From the NCBI GenBank assembly GCA_947461495.1, contig CANHLV010000112.1, forward strand, positions 1-6,481: a DNA stretch of 6,481 nucleotides, in the 5' to 3' direction. This document shows positions 1 through 5,900 of the stretch, in pieces. The notes below the pieces were generated by a model. The model was not told the origin of the DNA, searched no databases, and worked only from the letters and a program-made list of their open reading frames with translations. Position 1 is the first letter of the stretch. Each line of letters starts with the position of its first letter. This stretch comes from Chitinophagaceae bacterium (GTDB taxonomy: Bacteria > Bacteroidota > Bacteroidia > Chitinophagales > Chitinophagaceae). The translations under genes and the position numbers were made by a program.

Positions 1-78
1 GTTGATTGTGTTATGTTGGATTAAAAACGAATGCAAGAATTTTTTGCCACAAAATTGCACGAAGTTTTTTCCTCGATT

Positions 79-102
79 GGCGCCGGTCTAACGACCGGTG
101 TC
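79..102 (+). repeat. Strong GC-rich hairpin, first of a tandem pair
   Basis: Bases 79-88 pair with 93-102 in a 10-bp stem (two G-U pairs) around the 4-base loop TAAC; the core arms are CCGGTC and GACCGG. No T-tract follows, so it is not a terminator by itself. It stands 9 bases before a second perfect hairpin, and both tops read GTCT followed by CGAC, which suggests a two-module palindromic repeat unit rather than two unrelated structures. Confidence 0.55.
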
Positions 103-111
103 TACCAGAGT

Positions 112-134
112 ACTCAGTCTCCGACTGAGTTTTT
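112..134 (+). terminator. Rho-independent terminator-like hairpin
   Basis: A perfect 8-bp stem (ACTCAGTC at 112-119 with GACTGAGT at 123-130) has a 3-base loop TCC and runs straight into TTTTT ending at 134. This is a classic intrinsic terminator on the plus strand. It would end transcription of a gene lying to the left of the window. It could equally be one half of an interspersed palindromic repeat that also terminates. Confidence 0.55.
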
Positions 135-141
135 CTTTAAC

Positions 142-376
142 CACGAATTCACGAATTTTTTGTCACGAAGGCCAGAGTGCAAAAAGTTACACGAATATCT
201 TTCTTGAATTTAGCAGATAATTTTTATTGCCCCCTTCTCCCTTGGGGGAAGGGTTGGGGTTGGGGTTATAATAGCCACGAATTCACGAATTATTTCTTTG
301 TCACAAAGACAAAATCACAAAGAAACACGAAGTTTTTTTTTGAATTTTTACTTTTTCAGCCACGAATTCACGAATT
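142..376 (+). repeat. Three identical copies of a CACGAATT-dimer repeat
   Basis: The 17-base string CCACGAATTCACGAATT occurs exactly at 141-157, 275-291 and 360-376, each being two tandem copies of the 8-mer CACGAATT. Further CACGAA copies at 58, 164, 190 and 326 bring the total to ten, all on the plus strand. Related CACAAAG copies lie at 303-309 and 316-322. Repeats of this style are common in intergenic DNA of environmental bacteria; no function is established to my knowledge. Confidence 0.75.
230..265 (+). repeat. C/G-rich element with hairpin and four G-runs
   Basis: A C-rich half (230-241) is followed by a G-rich half (244-265). Bases 232-240 can pair with 245-253 in a 9-bp stem with one G-U pair. 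The G-rich half holds four runs (244-248, 251-253, 256-259, 262-265), each separated by only two bases, which fits the G-quadruplex consensus. The hairpin and the quadruplex use the same Gs, so they exclude each other. A shorter relative occurs at 3581-3610. Confidence 0.6.
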
Positions 377-464
377 ATTTTTTTTGCAGAGACTATGAGT
401 TAAAAGATTTCTCGCTGAGGTTTTTGAATGAGATTTTTTATTTTTTACTTTTCACTTTTGAGTT

Positions 465-509
465 ATAAAACAAAAGCCCACGATTTAAATTCGTGGGCTT
501 TTGTTTTAT
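465..509. terminator. Bidirectional intrinsic terminator
   Basis: A perfect 19-bp inverted repeat (465-483 with 491-509) has a 7-base AT loop. The GC core GCCCACGA/TCGTGGGC is flanked by A-rich sequence on one side and T-rich on the other, so each strand gives a stable hairpin ending in a U-rich tail. It starts 20 bases past the stop codon of the minus-strand amino acid permease and is almost certainly its terminator. It also shields that gene from transcription coming from the left. Confidence 0.85.
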
Positions 510-529
510 TAAGAGAAGAGTAGTATTTA

Positions 530-2008
530 TTATTTCAAATGACTTCTCTTCTTGCTGTATCCAAAATAGATAATCATACCTAAGGCCAACCAGCCAAACA
601 ATCTCGCCCAGTTGGTCCATCCAAGGCCGAAGATCATAGCTGCACAAACGATAATGCCTAAAATAGGAACTAATGGTACTAAAGGTGTTTTGAACTCACG
701 CTGCAACTCAGGATTTGTTTTTCTTAAAATGATAACCGCACCACATACTAGGATAAATGCAAATAAAGTTCCGATACTTGTCATGTCGCCAACAATATCA
801 CCAGGAACAAATGCAGCAAATCCACCCACCAAAACAAGGATAATCAGATTTGCTTTGTGTGGAGTTTTGAATTTAGGATGTAAGTGACTGAAAGTATCTG
901 GCAGCAAACCATCTTTACTCATAGAATAAAAAACACGGCTTTGACCAAGTAACATCACCAAGATTACTGAAGAGAAACCCGCAAGAATAGCAACAGTTAC
1001 CAATTTACCTAACCAAGCATAACCCGGCATGTATTTGTTGATAGCAGCCACCACAGAAGCTTCTTTACCATCTGTTCTGAAAAATTCTACTGGAGCAATA
1101 CCTGTTAACACATGTGCAAATAAAATATACAACACCGTACATACTGCCAATGATCCCAAAATGCCGATTGGCATTGCTGTTTTAGGATTTTTAGTTTCCT
1201 GTGCAGCTGTACTTACCGCATCAAATCCTATGAAGGCAAAGAATACAACACCGGCAGCACCGAGGATACCCATGATGCCCCCAAAATGGTGGTCAACACC
1301 TTGGCTATCTGTATAAATAGTAGGTTCAGGAATATAAGGTGTGTGATTTCCGGCTTGTACAAAACTCCAACCGAAAATAATGATCAACACAACAATGGAA
1401 ACTTTTGTAATTACAATCAATCCGTTTACAAAAGCAGACTCTTGTGTTCCTTTGATGAGTAATAAACTTAATGCCGTTACAATTCCTAAAGCTGGTAAAT
1501 TAATGATTCCGGTATGAACAACTCCTGCAGCATCAGCAACTGAATGTTCAAAAGGAGAGTGGCACCATTCGTAGGCAATCGCTTTCATATGAAATACATG
1601 TACTAGCATGTTGTTTAAATATTCACTCCATGCGATTCCTACAGTTGCAGCTCCAACTGCATATTCCAAAATCAAATCCCAGCCAATAACCCAGGCCAAT
1701 AATTCGCCCATTGTGGCGTATGTGTATGTGTAAGCACTTCCTGAAATAGGAATCGAGGATGATAACTCAGCATAACACAAGCCTGCCAAAGCACATCCAA
1801 TCGCAGCCACAATAAAACCAAGTGTTACAGAAGGTCCGGCGTTTTGTGCAGCAGCTGCGGCTGTTCTTACAAATAATCCTGCACCAATGATAGCTCCAAT
1901 GCCAAGGGCAATTAATGAACCTGCACTTAGGGTGCGTTTCAATCCTTTTTCAGATTCGCCCGCTTCTTCCATTAGTAAATGCATAGGTTTTTTAGTAAAT
2001 AATCCCAT
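530..2008 (-). CDS. APC-family amino acid permease
   Basis: Inner-membrane amino acid importer of the amino acid-polyamine-organocation superfamily, nearest by eye to the cationic amino acid transporter group (YfnA/GkApcT-like), probably proton-coupled. It has 492 residues, the usual length for that group, with about 12 hydrophobic segments between residues 31 and 484. Two family signatures are clear: the unwound helix-1 motif GAIIGAGLF (38-46) and the helix-6 segment FIGFDAVSTAAQETKNP (259-275). The loop GQSRVFYSMSKDGLLP (355-370) is also typical. The first ATG (2008) is followed by a short charged cytoplasmic leader. The leader is A-rich with no Shine-Dalgarno, as in Bacteroidota. It diverges from the GltP-like gene across 151 bp and ends at a strong terminator. 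The exact amino acid cannot be read from the sequence. Confidence 0.93.
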   Translation of the reverse strand: MGLFTKKPMHLLMEEAGESEKGLKRTLSAGSLIALGIGAIIGAGLFVRTAAAAAQNAGPSVTLGFIVAAIGCALAGLCYAELSSSIPISGSAYTYTYATMGELLAWVIGWDLILEYAVGAATVGIAWSEYLNNMLVHVFHMKAIAYEWCHSPFEHSVADAAGVVHTGIINLPALGIVTALSLLLIKGTQESAFVNGLIVITKVSIVVLIIIFGWSFVQAGNHTPYIPEPTIYTDSQGVDHHFGGIMGILGAAGVVFFAFIGFDAVSTAAQETKNPKTAMPIGILGSLAVCTVLYILFAHVLTGIAPVEFFRTDGKEASVVAAINKYMPGYAWLGKLVTVAILAGFSSVILVMLLGQSRVFYSMSKDGLLPDTFSHLHPKFKTPHKANLIILVLVGGFAAFVPGDIVGDMTSIGTLFAFILVCGAVIILRKTNPELQREFKTPLVPLVPILGIIVCAAMIFGLGWTNWARLFGWLALGMIIYFGYSKKRSHLK

Positions 2009-2044
2009 TTATTTTAGTTTTTGGTAAAAAATATTTCTGAAAAA

Positions 2045-2096
2045 TAAGGAATTATTTGTTGACACACACAAACATTTATAAACCAATTATTCCTAA
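2045..2096. promoter_or_regulatory. Inverted pair of 12-mers in divergent spacer, possible operator
   Basis: The 12-mer AATTATTCCTAA at 2085-2096 matches, at 10 of 12 positions, the reverse complement of 2045-2056 (AATAATTCCTTA). Their centres are 40 bp apart, close to four helical turns. The right copy overlaps a perfect small palindrome, ATTATT-CCT-AATAAT (2086-2100). The position, between two divergent amino acid transporter genes, would suit a shared regulator. The region is very AT-rich, so chance similarity is a real alternative. Confidence 0.25.
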
Positions 2097-2159
2097 TAAT
2101 ATTATCATGATTACTTTCGTAAGAATTTATATATTACATTGCGCAACTAAAATTCTTTC

Positions 2160-3425
2160 ATGCATACAGAATCTACTCAGCAAAACAAGTCGGGTAAACT
2201 TACTACTTATATAGTTATTGCCATGATAATGGGTATTTTTTTCGGCTATCTCATTCACGAAAATGCATCTCCCGAATTCATTAAAGATTTTGCTCCTAAA
2301 ATAAAATTACTAGCCACCATTTTTTTAAGAATGGTGCAAATGATTATTGCACCACTGGTTTTCGCAACTTTAGTGGTTGGTATTGCTAAATTAGGTGATT
2401 TGAAAACAGTTGGTAGAGTAGGCGGCAAAGCCATGATTTGGTTCATTTCTGCTTCGTTAATCAGTCTTACACTTGGTTTGATTTTAGTAACGATTACAAA
2501 ACCCGGAGTAGGCGTAAATATTGCCAATGCTGATTTGGAAGGTGCAAAAGATATGTTGGGCAAAACAAAAGAATTTTCTTTGGATAAATTCATTGAGCAT
2601 GTTTTTCCAAGAAGTGTAATTGAAGCTATGGCTAATAATGAAATTTTGCAACTGGTTATTTTTTCTGTTTTTTTTGGTGTGGCACTAACCTCCATAGGGA
2701 CAAAAGGCGAACCAATTATAAAAGCATTGGATTCATTAACGCATGTTGTTTTAAAAATGGTAAACTATGTCATGAATTTTGCTCCTGTTGGAGTATTCGG
2801 CGCTATGACTGCAGTGATTGCTTTAAAAGGACTTGGTATTTTAAAAACTTACGCTTATTATATCGGTACCTTTTATTTAGGATTGGCAGTATTATGGATA
2901 CTTTTATTGTTGGTGGGTTACATCATTTTAAAGCATAGATTAAAAGTACTTTTAAAAAGATTGTCCTCACCGATGACAATTGCTTTTAACACCGCTAGCA
3001 GTGAGGCGGTTTTTCCAAAGCTGGTAGAAGAAATGGAGCGATTTGGTTGCGATAACAAAATTGTTTCTTTCACTTTGCCATTGGGATATTCCTTTAATTT
3101 GGATGGTAGCATGATGTACATGACCTTCGCAAGTATGTTTATCGCACAAGCTTACAACATCACGTCAATCACAGATCATTTAGGAACACAGATCGCGATG
3201 CTATTGGTTTTTATGCTCACGAGCAAAGGAATTGCAGGTGTACCAAGAGCTTCATTAGTGGTCGTATTGGCAACAGGTTCCATGTTTGGTATACCACCTG
3301 AAGGGATTGGCTTGGTACTGGCAATTGATACATTCTGTGATATGGGCAGAAGCATGACTAATGTTCTCGGTAACGCCTTGGCAACGGCTGCGGTGAGTAA
3401 GTGGGAGGGAGCGCTTAGAATGTAA
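2160..3425 (+). CDS. Dicarboxylate/amino acid:cation symporter (GltP-like)
   Basis: Inner-membrane secondary importer of the DAACS/SLC1 family, 421 residues, full length. Visible landmarks are the hairpin-1 tip TASSEAVFP (278-286), the helix-7 motif NLDGS (313-317; NMDGT in the archaeal GltPh), the hairpin-2 tip SKGIAGVP (355-362), and helix 8 with D390, D394, R397, N401 and N405. In GltPh the equivalents of D394 and R397 hold the amino group and side-chain carboxylate of aspartate; C4-dicarboxylate carriers of the DctA type usually lack that Asp. Glutamate/aspartate is therefore the likelier substrate. The GltPh sodium ligand D405 is Asn here, and GltPh T92 aligns by eye with A98; both fit proton coupling as in E. 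coli GltP, but this is inference. Start at the only ATG near the family N-terminus; leader without Shine-Dalgarno. Divergent from an amino acid permease, 151 bp away. Confidence 0.93.
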   Translation: MHTESTQQNKSGKLTTYIVIAMIMGIFFGYLIHENASPEFIKDFAPKIKLLATIFLRMVQMIIAPLVFATLVVGIAKLGDLKTVGRVGGKAMIWFISASLISLTLGLILVTITKPGVGVNIANADLEGAKDMLGKTKEFSLDKFIEHVFPRSVIEAMANNEILQLVIFSVFFGVALTSIGTKGEPIIKALDSLTHVVLKMVNYVMNFAPVGVFGAMTAVIALKGLGILKTYAYYIGTFYLGLAVLWILLLLVGYIILKHRLKVLLKRLSSPMTIAFNTASSEAVFPKLVEEMERFGCDNKIVSFTLPLGYSFNLDGSMMYMTFASMFIAQAYNITSITDHLGTQIAMLLVFMLTSKGIAGVPRASLVVVLATGSMFGIPPEGIGLVLAIDTFCDMGRSMTNVLGNALATAAVSKWEGALRM

Positions 3426-3454
3426 AATGTAAAATGATGAATGTAAAATGTAAA
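3420..3454 (+). repeat. 7-bp tandem array starting at a stop codon
   Basis: Five units of period 7, four of them exactly ATGTAAA and the middle one ATGATGA, fill these 35 bases. The first unit includes the last Met codon and the TAA stop of the GltP-like symporter. Because 7 is not a multiple of 3, the TAA recurs in different frames, closing any readthrough. Confidence 0.75.
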
Positions 3455-3479
3455 TGTTGAGAATTAACAAGGTTTCTTA

Positions 3480-3505
3480 GCAATGTCTCCTGTAAGGGAC
3501 GTTGC
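3480..3505. repeat. Imperfect hairpin downstream of GltP-like gene
   Basis: Bases 3480-3489 pair with 3496-3505 in a 10-bp stem (two G-U pairs) around a 6-base loop CTGTAA; the arms read CAAYGTC and GACGTTG. No T-tract follows on either strand, so it is more likely a repeat-type palindrome or a transcript-end stabiliser than a simple terminator. Confidence 0.45.
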
Positions 3506-3516
3506 GTAGAAAGTAG

Positions 3517-3548
3517 AAATAATAAATACAAAATAATAAATACAAAAT
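3517..3548 (+). repeat. 14-bp tandem duplication
   Basis: The 14-mer AAATAATAAATACA is repeated exactly at 3517-3530 and 3531-3544, followed by the beginning of a third copy. It sits between the hairpin at 3480-3505 and the small palindrome GAAGTC-TG-GACTTC at 3552-3565. Confidence 0.7.
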
Positions 3549-3580
3549 AAGGAAGTCTGGACTTCAGCAAAACACGAACA

Positions 3581-3610
3581 GCTTCCCCCTTGGGGGATTG
3601 AGGGGGCTTC
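3581..3610 (+). repeat. C/G-rich interspersed element, second copy
   Basis: One C5 run (3585-3589) is followed by two G5 runs (3592-3596 and 3602-3606), flanked by CTTC on both sides. It resembles the element at 230-265 in having CCCCCTT-type and TTGGGGG-type halves, and such elements recur in Bacteroidota spacers. It ends only 17 bases before the DedA start codon, so it must lie in or at the edge of that gene's leader. Confidence 0.5.
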
Positions 3611-3627
3611 TTATAAAAAAATAACAA

Positions 3628-4305
3628 ATGACACAAACAATATTCTTAGCATTCAACTGGCTTCAGTTATTACAACCTCAATGGTACATTGAACATGGTG
3701 GGTTATGGTTCATTGTTTTTGTAGTATTTGCAGAAACCGGTTTGTTTGCAGGCTTTTTTCTGCCTGGTGATTCTTTGCTTTTTGTAGCAGGTATTTACAG
3801 CAACGACTTAATAAAAGGCGCGTTACATTTTTCAACCGGAAGTGCAATTTTAGATTTAATTATCATTGGAGCGTTAATTGCATTTTCAGGAATTATAGGA
3901 AACATGACAGGTTACTGGTTTGGTAAAAAAAGTGGTCCTTATTTATTTGAAAGAAAAGATTCATTGTTATTCAAAAAGAAATATCTCTTTCAAGCTAAAG
4001 AGTTTTATGAAAAACATGGTGCAGGAACAATTATTTTCGCCAGATTCATTCCTTTTGTAAGAACATTCGCGCCGATTGTTGCAGGTATTGTGCAAATGGA
4101 TAACAAAAAATTTTCGTTTTATAATATTGTCGGTTCGATTGCTTGGGTTTTTAGTATGCTAATTGGCGGTCATTACTTACAACGTTTCATTTTAAGTTCA
4201 TTTGGTTTCGATTTAAGAAAACATCTAGAAGTTATAGTGGTTGGAATTGTGTTATTGACTACTATTCCGGTGTTGTTGAAAATGTTTATGAAGAAGAAGG
4301 GGTAG
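3628..4305 (+). CDS. DedA-family inner-membrane protein
   Basis: A 225-residue polytopic membrane protein of the DedA (SNARE-associated/VTT) family, the usual length. Signatures are FAETGLFAGFFLPGDSLLF (residues 34-52), GYWFGKKSG (95-103) and ARFIPFVRTFAPIVAG (138-153). The charged residues shown to be needed in E. coli YqjA/YghB (a Glu and an Asp 12 apart, two Arg 6 apart) appear here with the same spacing as E36, D48, R139 and R145, so the protein should be active. DedA proteins support membrane homeostasis; some recycle undecaprenyl phosphate or other lipids across the membrane and depend on the proton gradient. Which of these applies cannot be told here. The ATG at 3628 has an A-rich leader with no Shine-Dalgarno. 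The TAG stop is the first three bases of a 9-bp tandem array. The gene is isolated by 202 and 242 bp of repeats. Confidence 0.92.
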   Translation: MTQTIFLAFNWLQLLQPQWYIEHGGLWFIVFVVFAETGLFAGFFLPGDSLLFVAGIYSNDLIKGALHFSTGSAILDLIIIGALIAFSGIIGNMTGYWFGKKSGPYLFERKDSLLFKKKYLFQAKEFYEKHGAGTIIFARFIPFVRTFAPIVAGIVQMDNKKFSFYNIVGSIAWVFSMLIGGHYLQRFILSSFGFDLRKHLEVIVVGIVLLTTIPVLLKMFMKKKG

Positions 4306-4355
4306 GCTAGATAGGCTAGATAGGCTGGATAGGCTGGATACTAGATACTGGATAG
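4303..4355 (+). repeat. 9-bp tandem array beginning at the DedA stop codon
   Basis: Two copies of TAGGCTAGA (4303-4311, 4312-4320) are followed by two of TAGGCTGGA (4321-4329, 4330-4338) and then two shortened 7-bp relatives, TACTAGA and TACTGGA (4339-4352). The first TAG is the stop codon of the DedA gene, and since the period is 9, a TAG recurs in frame three more times. Confidence 0.85.
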
Positions 4356-4360
4356 CACTT

Positions 4361-4482
4361 AACTCCGTAGAATTGCAACTATTTTAAACCAAAACACATA
4401 CTTAAGAAAAGAACTCCTCAGGAGTGCGACTGTTTTAAACAGAGATACATAATCAAGAAAAAAACTCCGTAGGAGAGATACT
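4361..4482. repeat. 51-bp tandem repeat with palindromic core
   Basis: Units at 4361-4411 and 4412-4462 align without gaps at 38 of 51 positions, and a third partial unit starts at 4463. Each begins AACTCC. The second unit keeps a perfect palindrome ACTCC-TCA-GGAGT (4413-4425), the third keeps CTCC-GTA-GGAG (4465-4475), and the first has a decayed version. Shared inner blocks include TTTTAAAC. The palindromic ACTCC/GGAGT core resembles repeats I associate with Bacteroidota spacers. Confidence 0.75.
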
Positions 4483-4520
4483 TCGTTTTCCTTTGTGCCT
4501 TGCCGCCTTGGTGGCAAAAG
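4481..4520 (-). repeat. CAC(A/G)AAG-type repeat, inverted relative to left end
   Basis: Read on the minus strand, this stretch has TTTTGCCAC followed by GCACAAAG and then ACGAAG. The same two blocks, TTTTGCCAC and GCACGAAG, occur in that order on the plus strand at 42-64. It also contains a 7-bp hairpin with one G-U pair (4500-4517). It lies directly before the MFS gene and creates a false in-frame TTG start at 4500. Confidence 0.55.
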
Positions 4521-4547
4521 AAATCGAGTCGAATAAAAATAAATCAC

Positions 4548-5783
4548 ATGAACAATTTGCCTTCTCCATTTAAAAATTCTGTTCGCTTTGTAATTCTTGT
4601 TGCATCTCTGGGTTATTTCGTAGATATCTATGATTTATTGTTATTTGGAATTATCAGAATGCCAAGTTTAAAATCATTAGGGCTATCAGGAGATGAATTG
4701 ATGTTGACAGGTGAAACTATATTAAAATGGCAAATGTTTGGCCTATTGATTGGTGGTATTATTTGGGGCGTTATGGGGGATAAAAAAGGAAGACTAAGTG
4801 TTTTATTTGGTTCCATTCTTTTATATTCCTTGGCTAATATTGCCAATGGTTTTGTTCAAACAGTAGAACAATATAAATGGGTAAGGTTTGTTGCCGGTAT
4901 TGGACTTGCTGGTGAATTGGGAGCAGGCATTACTTTAGTTGCTGAAATGGTTTCCAAAGAAAAAAGAGGAATTGCTACTTCAATTGTTGCGGGTATAGGA
5001 CTAAGTGGTGCTGTGTTTGCTTTTATTATTAAAGAGAATTTTGAATGGAGAATTTGTTATTTCATTGGCGGAGGAATGGGCTTTTTATTATTGCTTTTGA
5101 GATTGTCCGTATATGAATCCGGGATTTTTCAAAATATCAAAGCAACAGATATACAACGGGGTAATTTCTTTTTGTTATTCAGCAAAAGGGAGCGTTTCAA
5201 AAGATACTTGAATAACATTTTAATCGGATTGCCAACCTGGTTAATCATTGGAGTGTTGGTTACTTTCTCAAATGAATTTGGTAAACAAATGGGGATTAAA
5301 GAAACCATAGATCCCGGTAAGTCAATAATGTTTGCCTATGTTATGATTTCAATCGGAGATTTGTCAGTAGGATTTATTAGCAATTGGTTGAAGAGCAGAA
5401 AAAAAGCTTTGTATTTGTTTTTTGGTATCACGGTGTTTTTTATCATCCTTTATTTTACAGCTTTATGGAATGGTACTGCAGCGGGTATGTATATGGTTTG
5501 CGCCGGACTTGGATTAGCTACCGGATATTGGGCAATCTTTGTTACCATGGGCGCCGAAGAATTTGGCACAAACCTGAGAGCTACCGCCGCTACTACAATT
5601 CCCAATATGGTAAGAGGGCTATTGGCCGTATTGATTTTGCCTTTATTTGAATTGCTCAGACATTATTTTACATATCTCAATGCCGGACTGTTTACTAGCA
5701 TTATAATCATGATGATAGGCATCATTGCACTTATCAATATTAAAGAAACTTTTGGAAAGGAATTGGATTTTGTGGAGGAGTAG
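4548..5783 (+). CDS. Major facilitator superfamily transporter
   Basis: An inner-membrane secondary transporter of 411 residues with about 12 hydrophobic segments, the standard MFS length. It carries the loop 2-3 signature GDKKGR (77-82), a helix-4 segment RFVAGIGLAGELGAG (113-127), and helix 1 with two acidic residues, VDIYD (25-29), as often seen in the metabolite:H+ symporter branch. EEFGTNLRATAATTIPNMVRG in the C-terminal half (337-357) is also typical of that branch, and SRKK (283-286) marks a decayed second copy of the loop motif. The substrate is unknown. I chose the ATG at 4548; an in-frame TTG at 4500 would add 16 residues encoded by an intergenic repeat (MPPWWQKKS...), and is unlikely to be used. 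The leader is A-rich without a Shine-Dalgarno. It converges on the UspA-domain gene. Confidence 0.9.
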   Translation: MNNLPSPFKNSVRFVILVASLGYFVDIYDLLLFGIIRMPSLKSLGLSGDELMLTGETILKWQMFGLLIGGIIWGVMGDKKGRLSVLFGSILLYSLANIANGFVQTVEQYKWVRFVAGIGLAGELGAGITLVAEMVSKEKRGIATSIVAGIGLSGAVFAFIIKENFEWRICYFIGGGMGFLLLLLRLSVYESGIFQNIKATDIQRGNFFLLFSKRERFKRYLNNILIGLPTWLIIGVLVTFSNEFGKQMGIKETIDPGKSIMFAYVMISIGDLSVGFISNWLKSRKKALYLFFGITVFFIILYFTALWNGTAAGMYMVCAGLGLATGYWAIFVTMGAEEFGTNLRATAATTIPNMVRGLLAVLILPLFELLRHYFTYLNAGLFTSIIIMMIGIIALINIKETFGKELDFVEE

Positions 5784-5836
5784 GGGCTTCGCGGTTGAAG
5801 GGTTTAATTTGCTGTGCTGTTTTAAGGGCTTAGGAA

Positions 5837-5880
5837 GTTCAAAAGGTTCAATAGGTTTAATAGGTTCAATACGTTTATTT
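5837..5880 (+). repeat. 9-bp tandem array of GTTCAATAG type
   Basis: Period-9 units GTTCAAAAG, GTTCAATAG, GTTTAATAG and GTTCAATAC run from 5837 to 5872, followed by a decayed fifth unit beginning GTTTA. It lies in the 153-bp spacer between the convergent MFS and UspA-domain genes. Confidence 0.75.
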
Positions 5881-5900
5881 CCTAAACATCAGAACAAAAC

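Larger units (their letters stand above)
1..529. other. Gene-free, repeat-rich leader region
   Basis: No convincing gene lies in this stretch. Bases 1-24 read as a short open frame ending in TAA and could be the tail of a gene outside the window, but this is too short to judge. The rest is a run of structural elements: two hairpins (79-134), scattered CACGAA and CACAAAG motifs (58-376), a C/G-rich element (230-265) and a long bidirectional terminator (465-509). A 73-codon open frame at 177-398 is built from these repeats and looks accidental. Confidence 0.7.

Noticed and set aside
1..24. Tail of an upstream gene ending in TAA at 22-24
   Set aside because: Only seven codons are visible, which cannot be told from chance, although the terminator at 112-134 would fit.
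177..398. 73-codon plus-strand open frame
   Set aside because: It is made of the CACGAATT repeats and the C/G-rich element, encodes low-complexity sequence and resembles no family I know.
2059..2119. Promoters in the divergent spacer: TTGACA at 2059-2064 and TACTTTCG at 2112-2119
   Set aside because: TTGACA has no matching -10 at the right distance and Bacteroidota use a different consensus. TACTTTCG is one base off the Bacteroidota TAnnTTTG box and suits the symporter, but no TTG lies at the -33 position, so I could not support it.
2255..2695. Long antisense open frame inside the symporter gene, and similar ones in the permease and MFS genes
   Set aside because: They are antisense shadows of clearly conserved transporter genes and show no family signature.
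4361..4482. CRISPR array
   Set aside because: The units are contiguous 51-bp relatives with no unique spacers, only 75 percent identical, and no cas gene is near.
4500..4547. Upstream TTG start for the MFS gene
   Set aside because: The added residues are encoded by an intergenic repeat and the hydrophobic MFS pattern begins after the ATG at 4548.
3628..5783. DedA and MFS genes as one operon
   Set aside because: The 242-bp gap is full of tandem repeats and the products have no obvious shared role.
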